Part shown: positions 44,134 to 52,064 of the stretch, piece after piece
Layout: every line of letters begins with the position of its first letter
Position numbering within the stretch: position 1 is the stretch's first letter
NCBI GenBank assembly: GCA_963791805.1
Contig: CAWBTU010000004.1
Span: 620,001 to 684,000 of the forward strand
DNA from: JACMJL01 sp963791805
Lineage (GTDB): Bacteria; Bacillota; Clostridia; Clostridiales; Clostridiaceae
Length of the DNA stretch: 64,000 nt
Reading direction: 5' to 3'
The notes under the pieces: model-generated
Told to the model about the DNA's origin: nothing
Database searches by the model: none
Seen by the model: only the letters and a program-made list of their open reading frames with translations
Translations under genes and position numbers: made by a program

Positions 44134-45510
44134 TTGAATCTGAACAGAGAGAAAATAAAAGTGTACGGCATGACCTGTACTTCCTGCGAAGCAAGTGTAG
44201 AAAGAGGAGTAAAAAAAATAGACGGAGTAAAGAAGGCAAAAGCAATTTTCAGTGGTCAATTCCTTTCTGTAGAATATGATAGTGATATTTGCGATTCTGA
44301 CGAAATAAGATCTATCATAAAATCAACTGGCTATAGTTTAAAAGAGCCAAGTAATTTTAAAATAGTAGGTATATTTATTATTGTTGCTGCAATTCTACTA
44401 ATTGGAAATACTTCAAGTGGAATAAATATGGATGCTAGGTTACAAGGAGCAACCTATATTGTGCTTTTTATAGTAGGCGTACTTACGTCTATCCACTGTT
44501 TAGGGATGTGTGGTGGCATAATGCTATCTCAAACTGTCAATAAAGAAATCAAGAACAAATTTGATTCTGTAAAACCTGCACTACTATACAATTTGGGAAG
44601 GGTTGTTTCATACACTATACTAGGAGGAATAGTTGGTGCCTTAGGTTCAGTACTATCGCTATCCATATCCGCTAAAGCAGGTCTTCAAATATTCGCTGGC
44701 ATCTTCATGATACTAATGGGACTTAATATGAGTGGCTTCAGCCTATTTAGGAAACTAAATTTTAAGCTTCCTTGGTCTGCTTGCTCAGTTAAACGAAAGC
44801 CAAAAACTCCATTTTTTGTAGGAATTCTAAATGGATTTATGCCCTGTGGTCCTCTTCAAACTATGCAATTATACGCTTTAGGAACCGGCAGTGCCTTTAA
44901 GGGTTCTTTATCTATGCTTGTATTCTCTCTTGGAACTGTTCCACTTATGTTGACTTTTGGAGCATTATCAGGACTTATAAGTAAAGGTTACACTAAAACC
45001 CTGTTAAGATTCAGTGGGATTCTCGTAGTTGTCTTAGGTCTTGTAATGGGAAGTAGAGGATTCGCTTTAGTTGGAATTAATCTTCCATCAACACAAACTA
45101 TTGCTAATTCACTTACAGGTAATAAAACCTATGCCTTTTCTCAAGTATCTAAACCTACAATAGAAAACGGAGTTCAAATAATAAAAATGACTGCAGATGG
45201 TTCTGGTTATACTCCAAATGGTTTATATGTACAAAAGGGCATTCCTGTGAGATGGATAATTGATGGCAAGTCAATAAACTCCTGTAATGGGCAAATAATT
45301 GTACCCTCATTAAAAGTTCAAAAAAATTTAAAATCAAGTGAAAATATAATTGAGTTTACTCCAACAAGCAGTAAGGATATCAGTTTCAGTTGTGGAATGG
45401 GCATGATTAGAGGCGTAATAAAAGTGGTTGATAATATTGAGTCTGTAGATATAGCAAAGCCAGATTCCTCAATACCTACCCCCTCTAGTGGTATGCCTTG
45501 TTGTAAATAA
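44134..45510 (+). CDS. HMA - SafE/DsbD-like membrane - cupredoxin-like fusion protein
   Basis: A 458-residue three-part protein. Residues about 5-70 are an HMA domain with GMTCTSC. About six helices of the sulfite-exporter/DsbD_2-like type follow (about 75-330), with GMCGGIMLSQ and GFMPCGPLQTMQLYALG Cys-containing motifs. The C-terminal 100 residues form a cupredoxin-like domain (VRWIIDGKSINSCNGQIIVP ... FSCGMGMIRG) with Cys/Met ligands, ending in a Cys-Cys-Lys tail. Such proteins are tied to copper trafficking or detoxification. TTG start behind GGGGGAGAAAAAA. It is divergent from the Met-tailed protein gene and may be controlled by the neighbouring two-component system. Confidence 0.88.
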   Translation: MNLNREKIKVYGMTCTSCEASVERGVKKIDGVKKAKAIFSGQFLSVEYDSDICDSDEIRSIIKSTGYSLKEPSNFKIVGIFIIVAAILLIGNTSSGINMDARLQGATYIVLFIVGVLTSIHCLGMCGGIMLSQTVNKEIKNKFDSVKPALLYNLGRVVSYTILGGIVGALGSVLSLSISAKAGLQIFAGIFMILMGLNMSGFSLFRKLNFKLPWSACSVKRKPKTPFFVGILNGFMPCGPLQTMQLYALGTGSAFKGSLSMLVFSLGTVPLMLTFGALSGLISKGYTKTLLRFSGILVVVLGLVMGSRGFALVGINLPSTQTIANSLTGNKTYAFSQVSKPTIENGVQIIKMTADGSGYTPNGLYVQKGIPVRWIIDGKSINSCNGQIIVPSLKVQKNLKSSENIIEFTPTSSKDISFSCGMGMIRGVIKVVDNIESVDIAKPDSSIPTPSSGMPCCK

Positions 45511-45638
45511 CTAAAAAATGATTGATTAGAACTGTTAACAATTTTTTCATTTCAATTTCATCTATTAAAAGCTATAATATAATAGTATGTACTATTTATT
45601 TTTGCTTACATAAGAAGAAATGATTTAGAGGTGATATT

Positions 45639-46580
45639 TTGTTACAAAAAAAATTAGCTATATGTTTAGTTTTAACCTTAACTCTTACAGGTTGTGTTTC
45701 AGCAAAAACCTCGGATAAGAGTTCATCAAATAAAACAAAACCGACTCTTGCTACGAATGTTAAAACTACTACTGATCCAAAAACTACAAATAACGTTACA
45801 ACTACAGTACCAGAGACTAAAAAAACCGATGTTACTCCTACAGTTGACCAAAAACCGGTTGTCCCTGTAGTGCTACCTAATACTTCTGGACTACAAACGA
45901 AAACCATTGGTTGGTCTTGGGAATACTCACCAAGAGATTGCGCTACCTTATTATCAAAATATCAAGGATATGCAATGGGGGATACTTCTAAAAAAGTACT
46001 TTATCTAACTTTTGATGAAGGCTATGAAAATGGATATACTCCAAGTATACTTGATACTTTAAAAGCAAATAATGTCCATGCTGCTTTCTTCTGCACTGCC
46101 CCGTATGTTACAGGATCCTATAATGGAGTTAAAGATACTGAGTTACTGAAAAGAATGATGAATGAAGGTCATATTATTGGTAATCACTCTGTACAACACA
46201 AATCTATGCCACTTTTCACCACAGAAAGCGCTTTTGATGCAGAGTTAACTGGGGTTGAAAGTGCAGTTAATAGTGTTCCAGGTATAAAAATGTCCAAGTT
46301 TTTCAGACCACCAGCTGGAGAGTTTAGCGAATTATCCTTATACTATACACAGAAACTTGGTTATAAATCAATATTCTTTGCTTTTGCATATAACGATTAT
46401 ACTGTAGAAAATCAACCTGATCCAGTGGCTGCAAAAGCAAAAATTCTACAGTATACTAAACCAGGAATTATAATTTTGCTTCATGCTGTTTCTAAAACAA
46501 ATGCCACAATATTGGACAGCCTTATTAAAGAATGGAAAAGCCAAGGATATGAATTTAAAACTTTGAATGAATTACCATAG
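45639..46580 (+). CDS. polysaccharide deacetylase lipoprotein, PdaA-like
   Basis: A 313-residue exported enzyme. The signal peptide ends in the lipobox LTLTGC, then a Thr/Lys-rich linker. The NodB-like domain (about 110-310) has YLTFDEGYENGY (the Asp-Glu variant typical of PdaA), the metal-binding HSVQHKSM, RPPAGEFS and the final ILLHAVSK His. PdaA de-N-acetylates muramic acid as a step to the muramic-delta-lactam of the spore cortex, and the GWSWEYSP start is characteristic of that group. TTG start behind GAGGTGATATT. The spore role is inferred from the family. Confidence 0.85.
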   Translation: MLQKKLAICLVLTLTLTGCVSAKTSDKSSSNKTKPTLATNVKTTTDPKTTNNVTTTVPETKKTDVTPTVDQKPVVPVVLPNTSGLQTKTIGWSWEYSPRDCATLLSKYQGYAMGDTSKKVLYLTFDEGYENGYTPSILDTLKANNVHAAFFCTAPYVTGSYNGVKDTELLKRMMNEGHIIGNHSVQHKSMPLFTTESAFDAELTGVESAVNSVPGIKMSKFFRPPAGEFSELSLYYTQKLGYKSIFFAFAYNDYTVENQPDPVAAKAKILQYTKPGIIILLHAVSKTNATILDSLIKEWKSQGYEFKTLNELP

Positions 46581-46601
46581 AAAAAAATAAATTTTTAATT
46601 A

Positions 46602-48517
46602 ATCGAGTAGGAGCTGAGTAATTATTTTACTCAGCGACCTCTCACACCACCGTGCGTACCGTTCGGTACACGGCGGTTCAATAAGAATTAATGTACTTGC
46701 TTATATCTATTATAAATACTTGTATATCCTAGTTCTTCAAGATACGAATTTGTAAGAGTGGACTTAAGTATTGGACTATTGGATATTCTCCAATAGCTTT
46801 TCCTTGTATTAGCAAATTCCCATGCCTTATTTTCATTAATCCCAAGCTTTTTAAGATTATCATGCTTAGTTTTAATCTTTTTCCACTGCTTCCAAAAGCA
46901 CATTCTTAACCTCCGTCTAATCCATTCATCAAGTTCTTTTGCAACTCTGCTTATATCAGCTATTTTAAAATAGTTTAACCATCCTGTTATGCATTGACGA
47001 AGCCTTTTCATTCTGTATTCCATGCTCCAAGCATTACTTCTTGCTGTAATTTCCTTGACTTTAGCTTTGAACTTGGCTATAGATTTTTGATGGACTCTTA
47101 TTCCTATCTTTCCATACCACTGATAGAATGTAAAACCTAAAAATTTTCTTTTCCATGGTCTATCAACTGCACTTTTATCTTTGTTTACCTTGAGTTTTAG
47201 TTTCTCTTCAATAAATTTTGTTATGCTTAGCATAACTCTTTCTCCTGCTTTCCTGCTTTTAACATAAATATTGTTATCATCCGCATAACGGCAGAATTTA
47301 TGTCCTCTTTTCTCAAGTTCTCTATCCAGTTCTGTAAGCATTATATTACTGAGAAGTGGACTAAGTGGACCACCTTGTGGACAGCCTTCATCACTCTCAA
47401 TTACAATGCCATTTATCATAACTCCACTTTGTAAAAATAACCTTATCAGTTTCAGTACTCTTTTATCTGCTATTTCTCTTGCAATAAGAGCCATAAGTTT
47501 ATCATGGTTTACTGTATCGAAATATTTGGCAAGGTCTATATCTACAACCCATTTATATCCCTGTTGCATATACTCTTTAGCTTTTTCTATGGCTTGTTTT
47601 GCATCCCTTTTAGGTCTGAACCCATAACTATTATCTGAAAAAGTCTTTTCAAATATTGGAGTTAATATTTGTGCAGTTGCTTGTTGAACCATTCTATCAA
47701 CTACTGTAGGTATTCCAAGTAGTCTTATTCCTCCGTCAGGTTTGGGTATTTCCACTCTCCTAACAGGTTGAGGACAATATGTCCCTCCCAGTATATTTGC
47801 CCGAAGGGCTTCGCCATATTGTTTTAGATGTGGTAGAAGTTCATCCACCTTCATTCCATCAACTCCATGGCTTCCCTTATTTGCCTTAACTTTCTTATAT
47901 GCTAGATTTAGATTATTCTTTTCTAAAATCTTTTCAAGCAAATTACTGGTGTACAGCTTTCCATCGTCTTTTCCACTATTAAATGCCGTAGAAATACTAT
48001 GCACTCCCGTGCTATCTTGGAGTTCCACTCCTACATCACACGTCCAGTCTTCTATATATGAAGTTTTCTGCAATTTTTGTATTTCTCTCGAATTCTTCAA
48101 GCTTCCAAAACCTCCTATTGTTCAGTCCTTCCCACGCTAACGCGTTTTACGTGGTACTATGACCTCTGCTGACTTCTGATAGTTCAGTCATACATCACTG
48201 TATGGGTTGTTATATCTAAATTCATATCAATAACTTTTCTATCAGACCTCCCCAGGTAAGAGCGCAATCTTTCACTCCATCCATCTGCTACATTTACACC
48301 GCCTGTTTCGAATAGTTTTGGGCTTCGATTTGTATTGCAACCTTACCCACAGACATATGCCTTATATGTAGTTTCTGTTCGTCAGACCAGAGTTTTGCCG
48401 CCGACTTCCTTCAGATTCCACGTCACCATGGACACCCTTGTCTTAAGCTATGCACTTGGCACTATCAACCCGTGCTCGGGACTTTCACCCGTTAGATTGC
48501 GCCCATGCTGGGCGCAC
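46602..48517 (-). mobile_element. group IIC intron with maturase gene
   Basis: On the minus strand the intron starts GTGCGCCCAGCATGGGCGCA and continues with GGGTGAAAGTCCCGAGCACG, CAAGGGTGTCCATGG and GGAATCTGAAGGAAGTCGGC, all typical of domain I of class C introns such as the Oceanobacillus one. Domain V (46638-46679) reads GAACCGCCGTGTACCGAACG with its partner strand, followed by a domain VI hairpin (46611-46635) and an end near CCTACTCGAT. The 5' border is exactly five bases beyond a terminator stem, the usual target of class C introns. It separates the convergent genes for the PdaA-like protein and the ABC exporter. Borders are accurate to a few bases. Confidence 0.93.
46688..48100 (-). CDS. 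ltrA: group II intron reverse transcriptase/maturase
   Basis: A 470-residue reverse transcriptase with maturase domain, intact. RT blocks include NKGSHGVDGM, GIRLLGIPTV, the NSYGFRPKRDAKQAIEKA motif, VDIDLAKYFDTVNHD, GCPQGGPLSPLLSN and the catalytic CRYADDNNIYVKS. The X/maturase part has a WIRRRLRMCFWKQWKK segment; there is no HNH endonuclease, as normal for class C. Start is TTG with AGGAGG ten bases before. It should support splicing and mobility of the surrounding intron RNA. Confidence 0.96.
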   Translation of the reverse strand: MKNSREIQKLQKTSYIEDWTCDVGVELQDSTGVHSISTAFNSGKDDGKLYTSNLLEKILEKNNLNLAYKKVKANKGSHGVDGMKVDELLPHLKQYGEALRANILGGTYCPQPVRRVEIPKPDGGIRLLGIPTVVDRMVQQATAQILTPIFEKTFSDNSYGFRPKRDAKQAIEKAKEYMQQGYKWVVDIDLAKYFDTVNHDKLMALIAREIADKRVLKLIRLFLQSGVMINGIVIESDEGCPQGGPLSPLLSNIMLTELDRELEKRGHKFCRYADDNNIYVKSRKAGERVMLSITKFIEEKLKLKVNKDKSAVDRPWKRKFLGFTFYQWYGKIGIRVHQKSIAKFKAKVKEITARSNAWSMEYRMKRLRQCITGWLNYFKIADISRVAKELDEWIRRRLRMCFWKQWKKIKTKHDNLKKLGINENKAWEFANTRKSYWRISNSPILKSTLTNSYLEELGYTSIYNRYKQVH

Positions 48518-48522
48518 AATTA

Positions 48523-48557
48523 AAGAAGCCTCTCTTATTGTGCAAGAGAGGCTTCTT
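48523..48557 (-). terminator. terminator of the ABC exporter gene, intron target
   Basis: A perfect 14-bp stem AAGAAGCCTCTCTT/AAGAGAGGCTTCTT with a 7-base loop. The intron is inserted right after it on the minus strand. It may also have ended the convergent PdaA-like transcript before insertion. Confidence 0.9.
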
Positions 48558-48577
48558 ATATATTTCTATTCTTTTTA

Positions 48578-50290
48578 TCACTCAAATTGAGAATAATAAA
48601 GTCTAAAATAAGCTCCTTTTCTCTCAATTAATTCCCTATGCGTACCTTGTTCCTCAATACCATTTTCAGTTAATACTACAATTCTTTTAGCATTTCTAAT
48701 AGTTGCAAGTCTGTGTGCAATAATAAAGGTTGTCCTGTTTTTGGATAATTCTTCTATAGAGGCTTGAATTACTGCCTCACTTTGATTATCAAGAGAAGAT
48801 GTAGCCTCATCAAGTATTAAAATAGGAGGATTTTTTAAAAACATTCTTGCTATAGATATCCTCTGTTTTTGACCACCAGAAAGCTTTACTCCACGTTCTC
48901 CGATGTATGTGTCATAGCCGTCTGGAAGTTCCATTATAAATCCATCTGCATTTGCTGCTTTAGCAGCTTCCACAAGTTCATTATCAGTTGCTTCAAGACG
49001 TCCATACATAATATTTTCTCTAATAGTACCTGAAAATAAAAATACGTCCTGCTGAACTATACCAATGTTTCCTCTTAATGACTCTAGCGTTATATCACGT
49101 ATGTCAATTTCATCAATGTTTATATTCCCTTCGTTTATTTCGTAAAATCTAGGGATTAAACTACACAAGGTAGTTTTACCAACACCTGATGTACCAACAA
49201 TTGCAACTGTCTCGCCTTTTTCTACATTGAAATTTATATTTGAAAGTACTGAGTTTCTTTCATCATAGGAAAAAGCAACATTGTTAAAACTAACTTTTCC
49301 TTTAACTTTCCCAATATCTATAGCATTATCTGAATCTTTTATATCAGATTCAATATTCATAACTTCATCAAAACGTTTAAACCCTGCAACTCCTCTTTGA
49401 TACTGCTCCATAAAATTTGCAAGCCTTTTTACAGGTTGAATAAATTGGTTTATATAAATTAAATATGCAACTAGGTCCCCAATAGTTATTTCATTTTTTG
49501 TAACAAAATATCCTCCAGCAATTAAAGTAATTACTGTTGATATGTTAGTGAAAAAATTTATTCCAGAACTAAATATTCCAAGGTATTTAACAGATGTGTT
49601 TCGAAGAACCTTGAAATCATCGTTGCTTTCATCAAATTTATCTTCTTCAAAATCTTCATTTGTAAAAGATTTAACTACTCTAATTCCTGAAATACTATCT
49701 TCAAGTTGTCCATTAACGCCTGCAAGACTTTCTCGAATACTTCGAAAACTTTTTCTCATCTTGCTATTGTAGTGAATAGCAAAATAAATCATAAATGGCA
49801 TAATAGTAAATGCTATCAAAGTAAGCTTTAAGTTTATGGTAAGTAGTAGAATAAACGAACCTAAAATCATAATAATAGAAATAAATAAATCTTCTGGTCC
49901 ATGATGTGCAAGTTCGGATACTTCATTAAGATCATTTACCATTCTAGACATAATATGTCCCGTTTTTGTGTTATCAAAATAGCTTATTGGCAGTTGCGTA
50001 ACATGGGCAAACATATCCTTTCTCATGTCATATTCCATTTTCACTCCTAAGACATGTCCATAATATCCAACAATATATTCTAAAATAGCTCTTAGTGTAT
50101 ATAACACTATAAGTGCCACTCCAAGCTTAAAGATAATAGAAAGCTCTTTATTAGGTATAATATCATTAATGAATTCTCTAGTTACCATAGGGTAAATTAA
50201 ATCTGTTACAGCAATTAGAAATGCACATACCATATCTAAAACTAATAATCTTTTATGTGGTTTATAATAGCTAATAAATTTTTTAAACAT
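48578..50290 (-). CDS. ABC exporter, fused permease and ATPase
   Basis: A 570-residue half-transporter that dimerises. Six transmembrane helices (about 15-300) are followed by the nucleotide-binding domain with Walker A GTSGVGKTT, Q-loop IVQQDVFLF, signature LSGGQKQRIS, Walker B ILILDEATSS and H-loop IIAHRLATI. It belongs to the MsbA/LmrA-like multidrug or lipid exporter group. A frame start at 50308 is less likely than the ATG at 50290, which directly opens the first helix region after a GGAAGG site. The substrate is unknown. Confidence 0.93.
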   Translation of the reverse strand: MFKKFISYYKPHKRLLVLDMVCAFLIAVTDLIYPMVTREFINDIIPNKELSIIFKLGVALIVLYTLRAILEYIVGYYGHVLGVKMEYDMRKDMFAHVTQLPISYFDNTKTGHIMSRMVNDLNEVSELAHHGPEDLFISIIMILGSFILLLTINLKLTLIAFTIMPFMIYFAIHYNSKMRKSFRSIRESLAGVNGQLEDSISGIRVVKSFTNEDFEEDKFDESNDDFKVLRNTSVKYLGIFSSGINFFTNISTVITLIAGGYFVTKNEITIGDLVAYLIYINQFIQPVKRLANFMEQYQRGVAGFKRFDEVMNIESDIKDSDNAIDIGKVKGKVSFNNVAFSYDERNSVLSNINFNVEKGETVAIVGTSGVGKTTLCSLIPRFYEINEGNINIDEIDIRDITLESLRGNIGIVQQDVFLFSGTIRENIMYGRLEATDNELVEAAKAANADGFIMELPDGYDTYIGERGVKLSGGQKQRISIARMFLKNPPILILDEATSSLDNQSEAVIQASIEELSKNRTTFIIAHRLATIRNAKRIVVLTENGIEEQGTHRELIERKGAYFRLYYSQFE

Positions 50291-50429
50291 TTTATCCCAA
50301 CCTTCCATACAGATTTTATTATATTACTTTGTCCTCTTTCTTTGCAACCAATAGAAGTTGTGAACACATATTCAGTTTACAAAATAACTGTCCATACGTA
50401 ATTATCAAAATAATTATGGAGTTGATAAC

Positions 50430-50606
50430 ATGTATATTGATAATTTATCTATTTTTATGAAATCAAGCTCCGTTCCATCACAAGTAAGTATAGCTGTAAC
50501 TAAGAAGATTCTAGATTCAGCTAATGAAAACTCACAAGCTTTGATTCAAAGCATTTCCTCTATTGGTAATACTGATATTGGAAGTAATTTAGATGTGAGA
50601 TCATAA
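50430..50606 (+). CDS. YjfB-family putative motility protein
   Basis: A 58-residue protein too short for most gene finders. It reads MYIDNLSIFMKSSSVPSQVS, then IAVTKKILDSANENSQALIQ, matching the YjfB family (pattern 'sqvsiavlkk.ld.a...g..li'). It starts at ATG with GGAG eight bases before and ends at TAA. Family members are linked to flagellar genes in Bacillus, but none lie nearby here. The antisense frame over the same region is a shadow. Confidence 0.78.
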   Translation: MYIDNLSIFMKSSSVPSQVSIAVTKKILDSANENSQALIQSISSIGNTDIGSNLDVRS

Positions 50607-50762
50607 TTTTTTATAAATTCAATTATATAGAATCCCTTTATTTTGTAAATAATTATAAGTAAATCTAATTTTAGGCGCAAAACCATTTGCTTTAGTATGG
50701 TAGAGATGTATAATAAATACAAATAATACATTTTAATCAACCTTAAACGGAGGTGAGCCCAA

Positions 50763-50852
50763 TTGAGAAATATAATTTTTAATATAATATTTATATGTTG
50801 TTTCATAGCTCTAATAGTTGCTTTTATTTATGAAAGAATTCTTAATAAATAG
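50763..50852 (+). CDS. candidate 29-residue single-helix membrane peptide
   Basis: A short frame starting TTG with a strong GGAGGTG seven bases upstream. It encodes MRNIIFNIIFICCFIALIVA followed by FIYERILNK, i.e. one transmembrane helix with a basic end. A TATAAT box lies about 40 bases upstream of the ribosome site and a 21-bp stem terminator (50900-50951) follows, so it looks like a complete mini-transcription unit. No homolog is recognised. It may be a regulatory or toxin-like small membrane protein; without comparison this remains a candidate. Confidence 0.45.
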   Translation: MRNIIFNIIFICCFIALIVAFIYERILNK

Positions 50853-50899
50853 ATAATCTTATGTATACATACTCTATTATATTAATCTAGCCTAAGTGA

Positions 50900-50951
50900 A
50901 ACACAACTAAACCATAGAATTATTTAGAAGATTCTATGGTTTAGTTGTGTT
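50900..50951 (+). terminator. long-stem terminator
   Basis: A perfect 21-bp stem (arms begin AACACAACTAAACCATAGAA) with a 10-base loop, about 50 bases after the small membrane peptide gene. The flanking T-run is weak; the stem is symmetric and may work both ways. Confidence 0.7.
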
Positions 50952-51110
50952 AAATATAAGGTTTTAATTAATAATTATATAAAACACTGGATTATCTACA
51001 GTGTATAAAGAGGGTTTAATATTTATAAAGGAGTGTATTTATATAGTACTTTAATTCTGTGACATTTAAATGACAAATATGAGAATAAATTATTAATTCC
51101 TACAATTATT

Positions 51111-51368
51111 TTAAAGTTCGTCCTCCCTTGGTTTTCTTGTCTTCCCTATATATTTTTCTAGAATAGCACCATATTTCAGATAGTTAAGCTTTGCTTGATT
51201 TAAACTAACTTTATTAGCTCCATCATGAGAATCAGGATTAAAAAATTGCTCTCCATCATCCTCCCAGTAACATATTGGACATATTTGAAAAGTATTTGTA
51301 TACTCAAATTCCATTGTTTTAAGTGTACAGCATGGGCATGGATATTTCCTTTTTATTTCAATATTCAA
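51111..51368 (-). CDS. CPCC-type cysteine-rich protein
   Basis: An 85-residue protein with zinc-ribbon-like Cys pairs: YPCPCCTLKT near the start and FQICPICYWEDDGEQFF after it, the hallmark of the CPCC family (PF14206), which has no known function. A GTG at 51377 overlaps AGAGGTG, so the TTG at 51368 is chosen. The remaining part has a charged KTRKPREDEL end. It is a single-gene unit in a neighbourhood of small proteins. Confidence 0.82.
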   Translation of the reverse strand: MNIEIKRKYPCPCCTLKTMEFEYTNTFQICPICYWEDDGEQFFNPDSHDGANKVSLNQAKLNYLKYGAILEKYIGKTRKPREDEL

Positions 51369-51533
51369 ATAAAACACCTCTTACTCTTTAATAATAAAAA
51401 TCCCTACTTTATTTACACTTAAATTGTACCTCTATTGTATAAAAATGAAAATAAAAAAATCTAGCTAAAGAATTAGTTTAGCTAGATTTTAACTTATTTA
51501 TTAATAACCCGTATAGTTATATTGTCATAAGTA

Positions 51534-51905
51534 CTATTCTCTATTATAAGAATGTTCCTCAAATAATTCATCAAGGATAGTGTCACAATCCACAATAACC
51601 TCACATATACAATCAATGCATACAAATCTAAAGTCACAATCATCTTTAATAACAACAGTATTATCCATAACAGCTATTACTCTAGCATCTTCAATAAAAC
51701 AGTGATTTGCGCAAGCATCTAAAATTATATCTACTCTGTTATCCTCATCATCTTCAGCAACTAAAATTAGAAGTTTTTTTATATTAGTTGGAAACAAAAA
51801 TCTTCCGCTACTGCAATCCCTACTTCTTGACATAGTTCCTGGATCAACTGCTACAGGATCATTCTCATTACACTCACAACCACATTTTTTTCTTGTTTTA
51901 CCCAT
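51534..51905 (-). CDS. Cys-rich small protein, paralog A
   Basis: A 123-residue protein of unknown function with a 130-residue paralog at 57698-58090. The N-terminus is Cys-rich (KKCGCECNENDP) and leads into VDPGTMSRSRDC; the middle FPTNIKKLLILVAEDDEDNR resembles a hydrophobic beta-alpha unit. The C-terminal half holds the block CANHCFIEDARVIAVMDNTV, identical in the paralog, then a Cys-rich FVCIDCICEVIVDCD. ATG 51905 has AGGAG nine bases before it. Many Cys and the small size recall proteins of spore outer layers, but this is only an inference. The IS element at 52065 lies 160 bases upstream of its start. Confidence 0.75.
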   Translation of the reverse strand: MGKTRKKCGCECNENDPVAVDPGTMSRSRDCSSGRFLFPTNIKKLLILVAEDDEDNRVDIILDACANHCFIEDARVIAVMDNTVVIKDDCDFRFVCIDCICEVIVDCDTILDELFEEHSYNRE

Positions 51906-52064
51906 TTTATTCAACTCCTATTTTAATTTCGTTAATAATCTTTTCACTAATATAATATCCTTAAGATTAACAATTGTTACAGATTAACACTTCAAAAGTC
52001 TTAATATATTGAATGCGTTTTTGTGTAACTATTGCTAGTCTTTTGAATAAAATATAAGTATAAT

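Noticed and set aside
50546..50806. 86-residue minus-strand frame
   Set aside because: It overlaps the YjfB-like gene and the small membrane peptide gene in antisense, has no ribosome site and an atypical composition.
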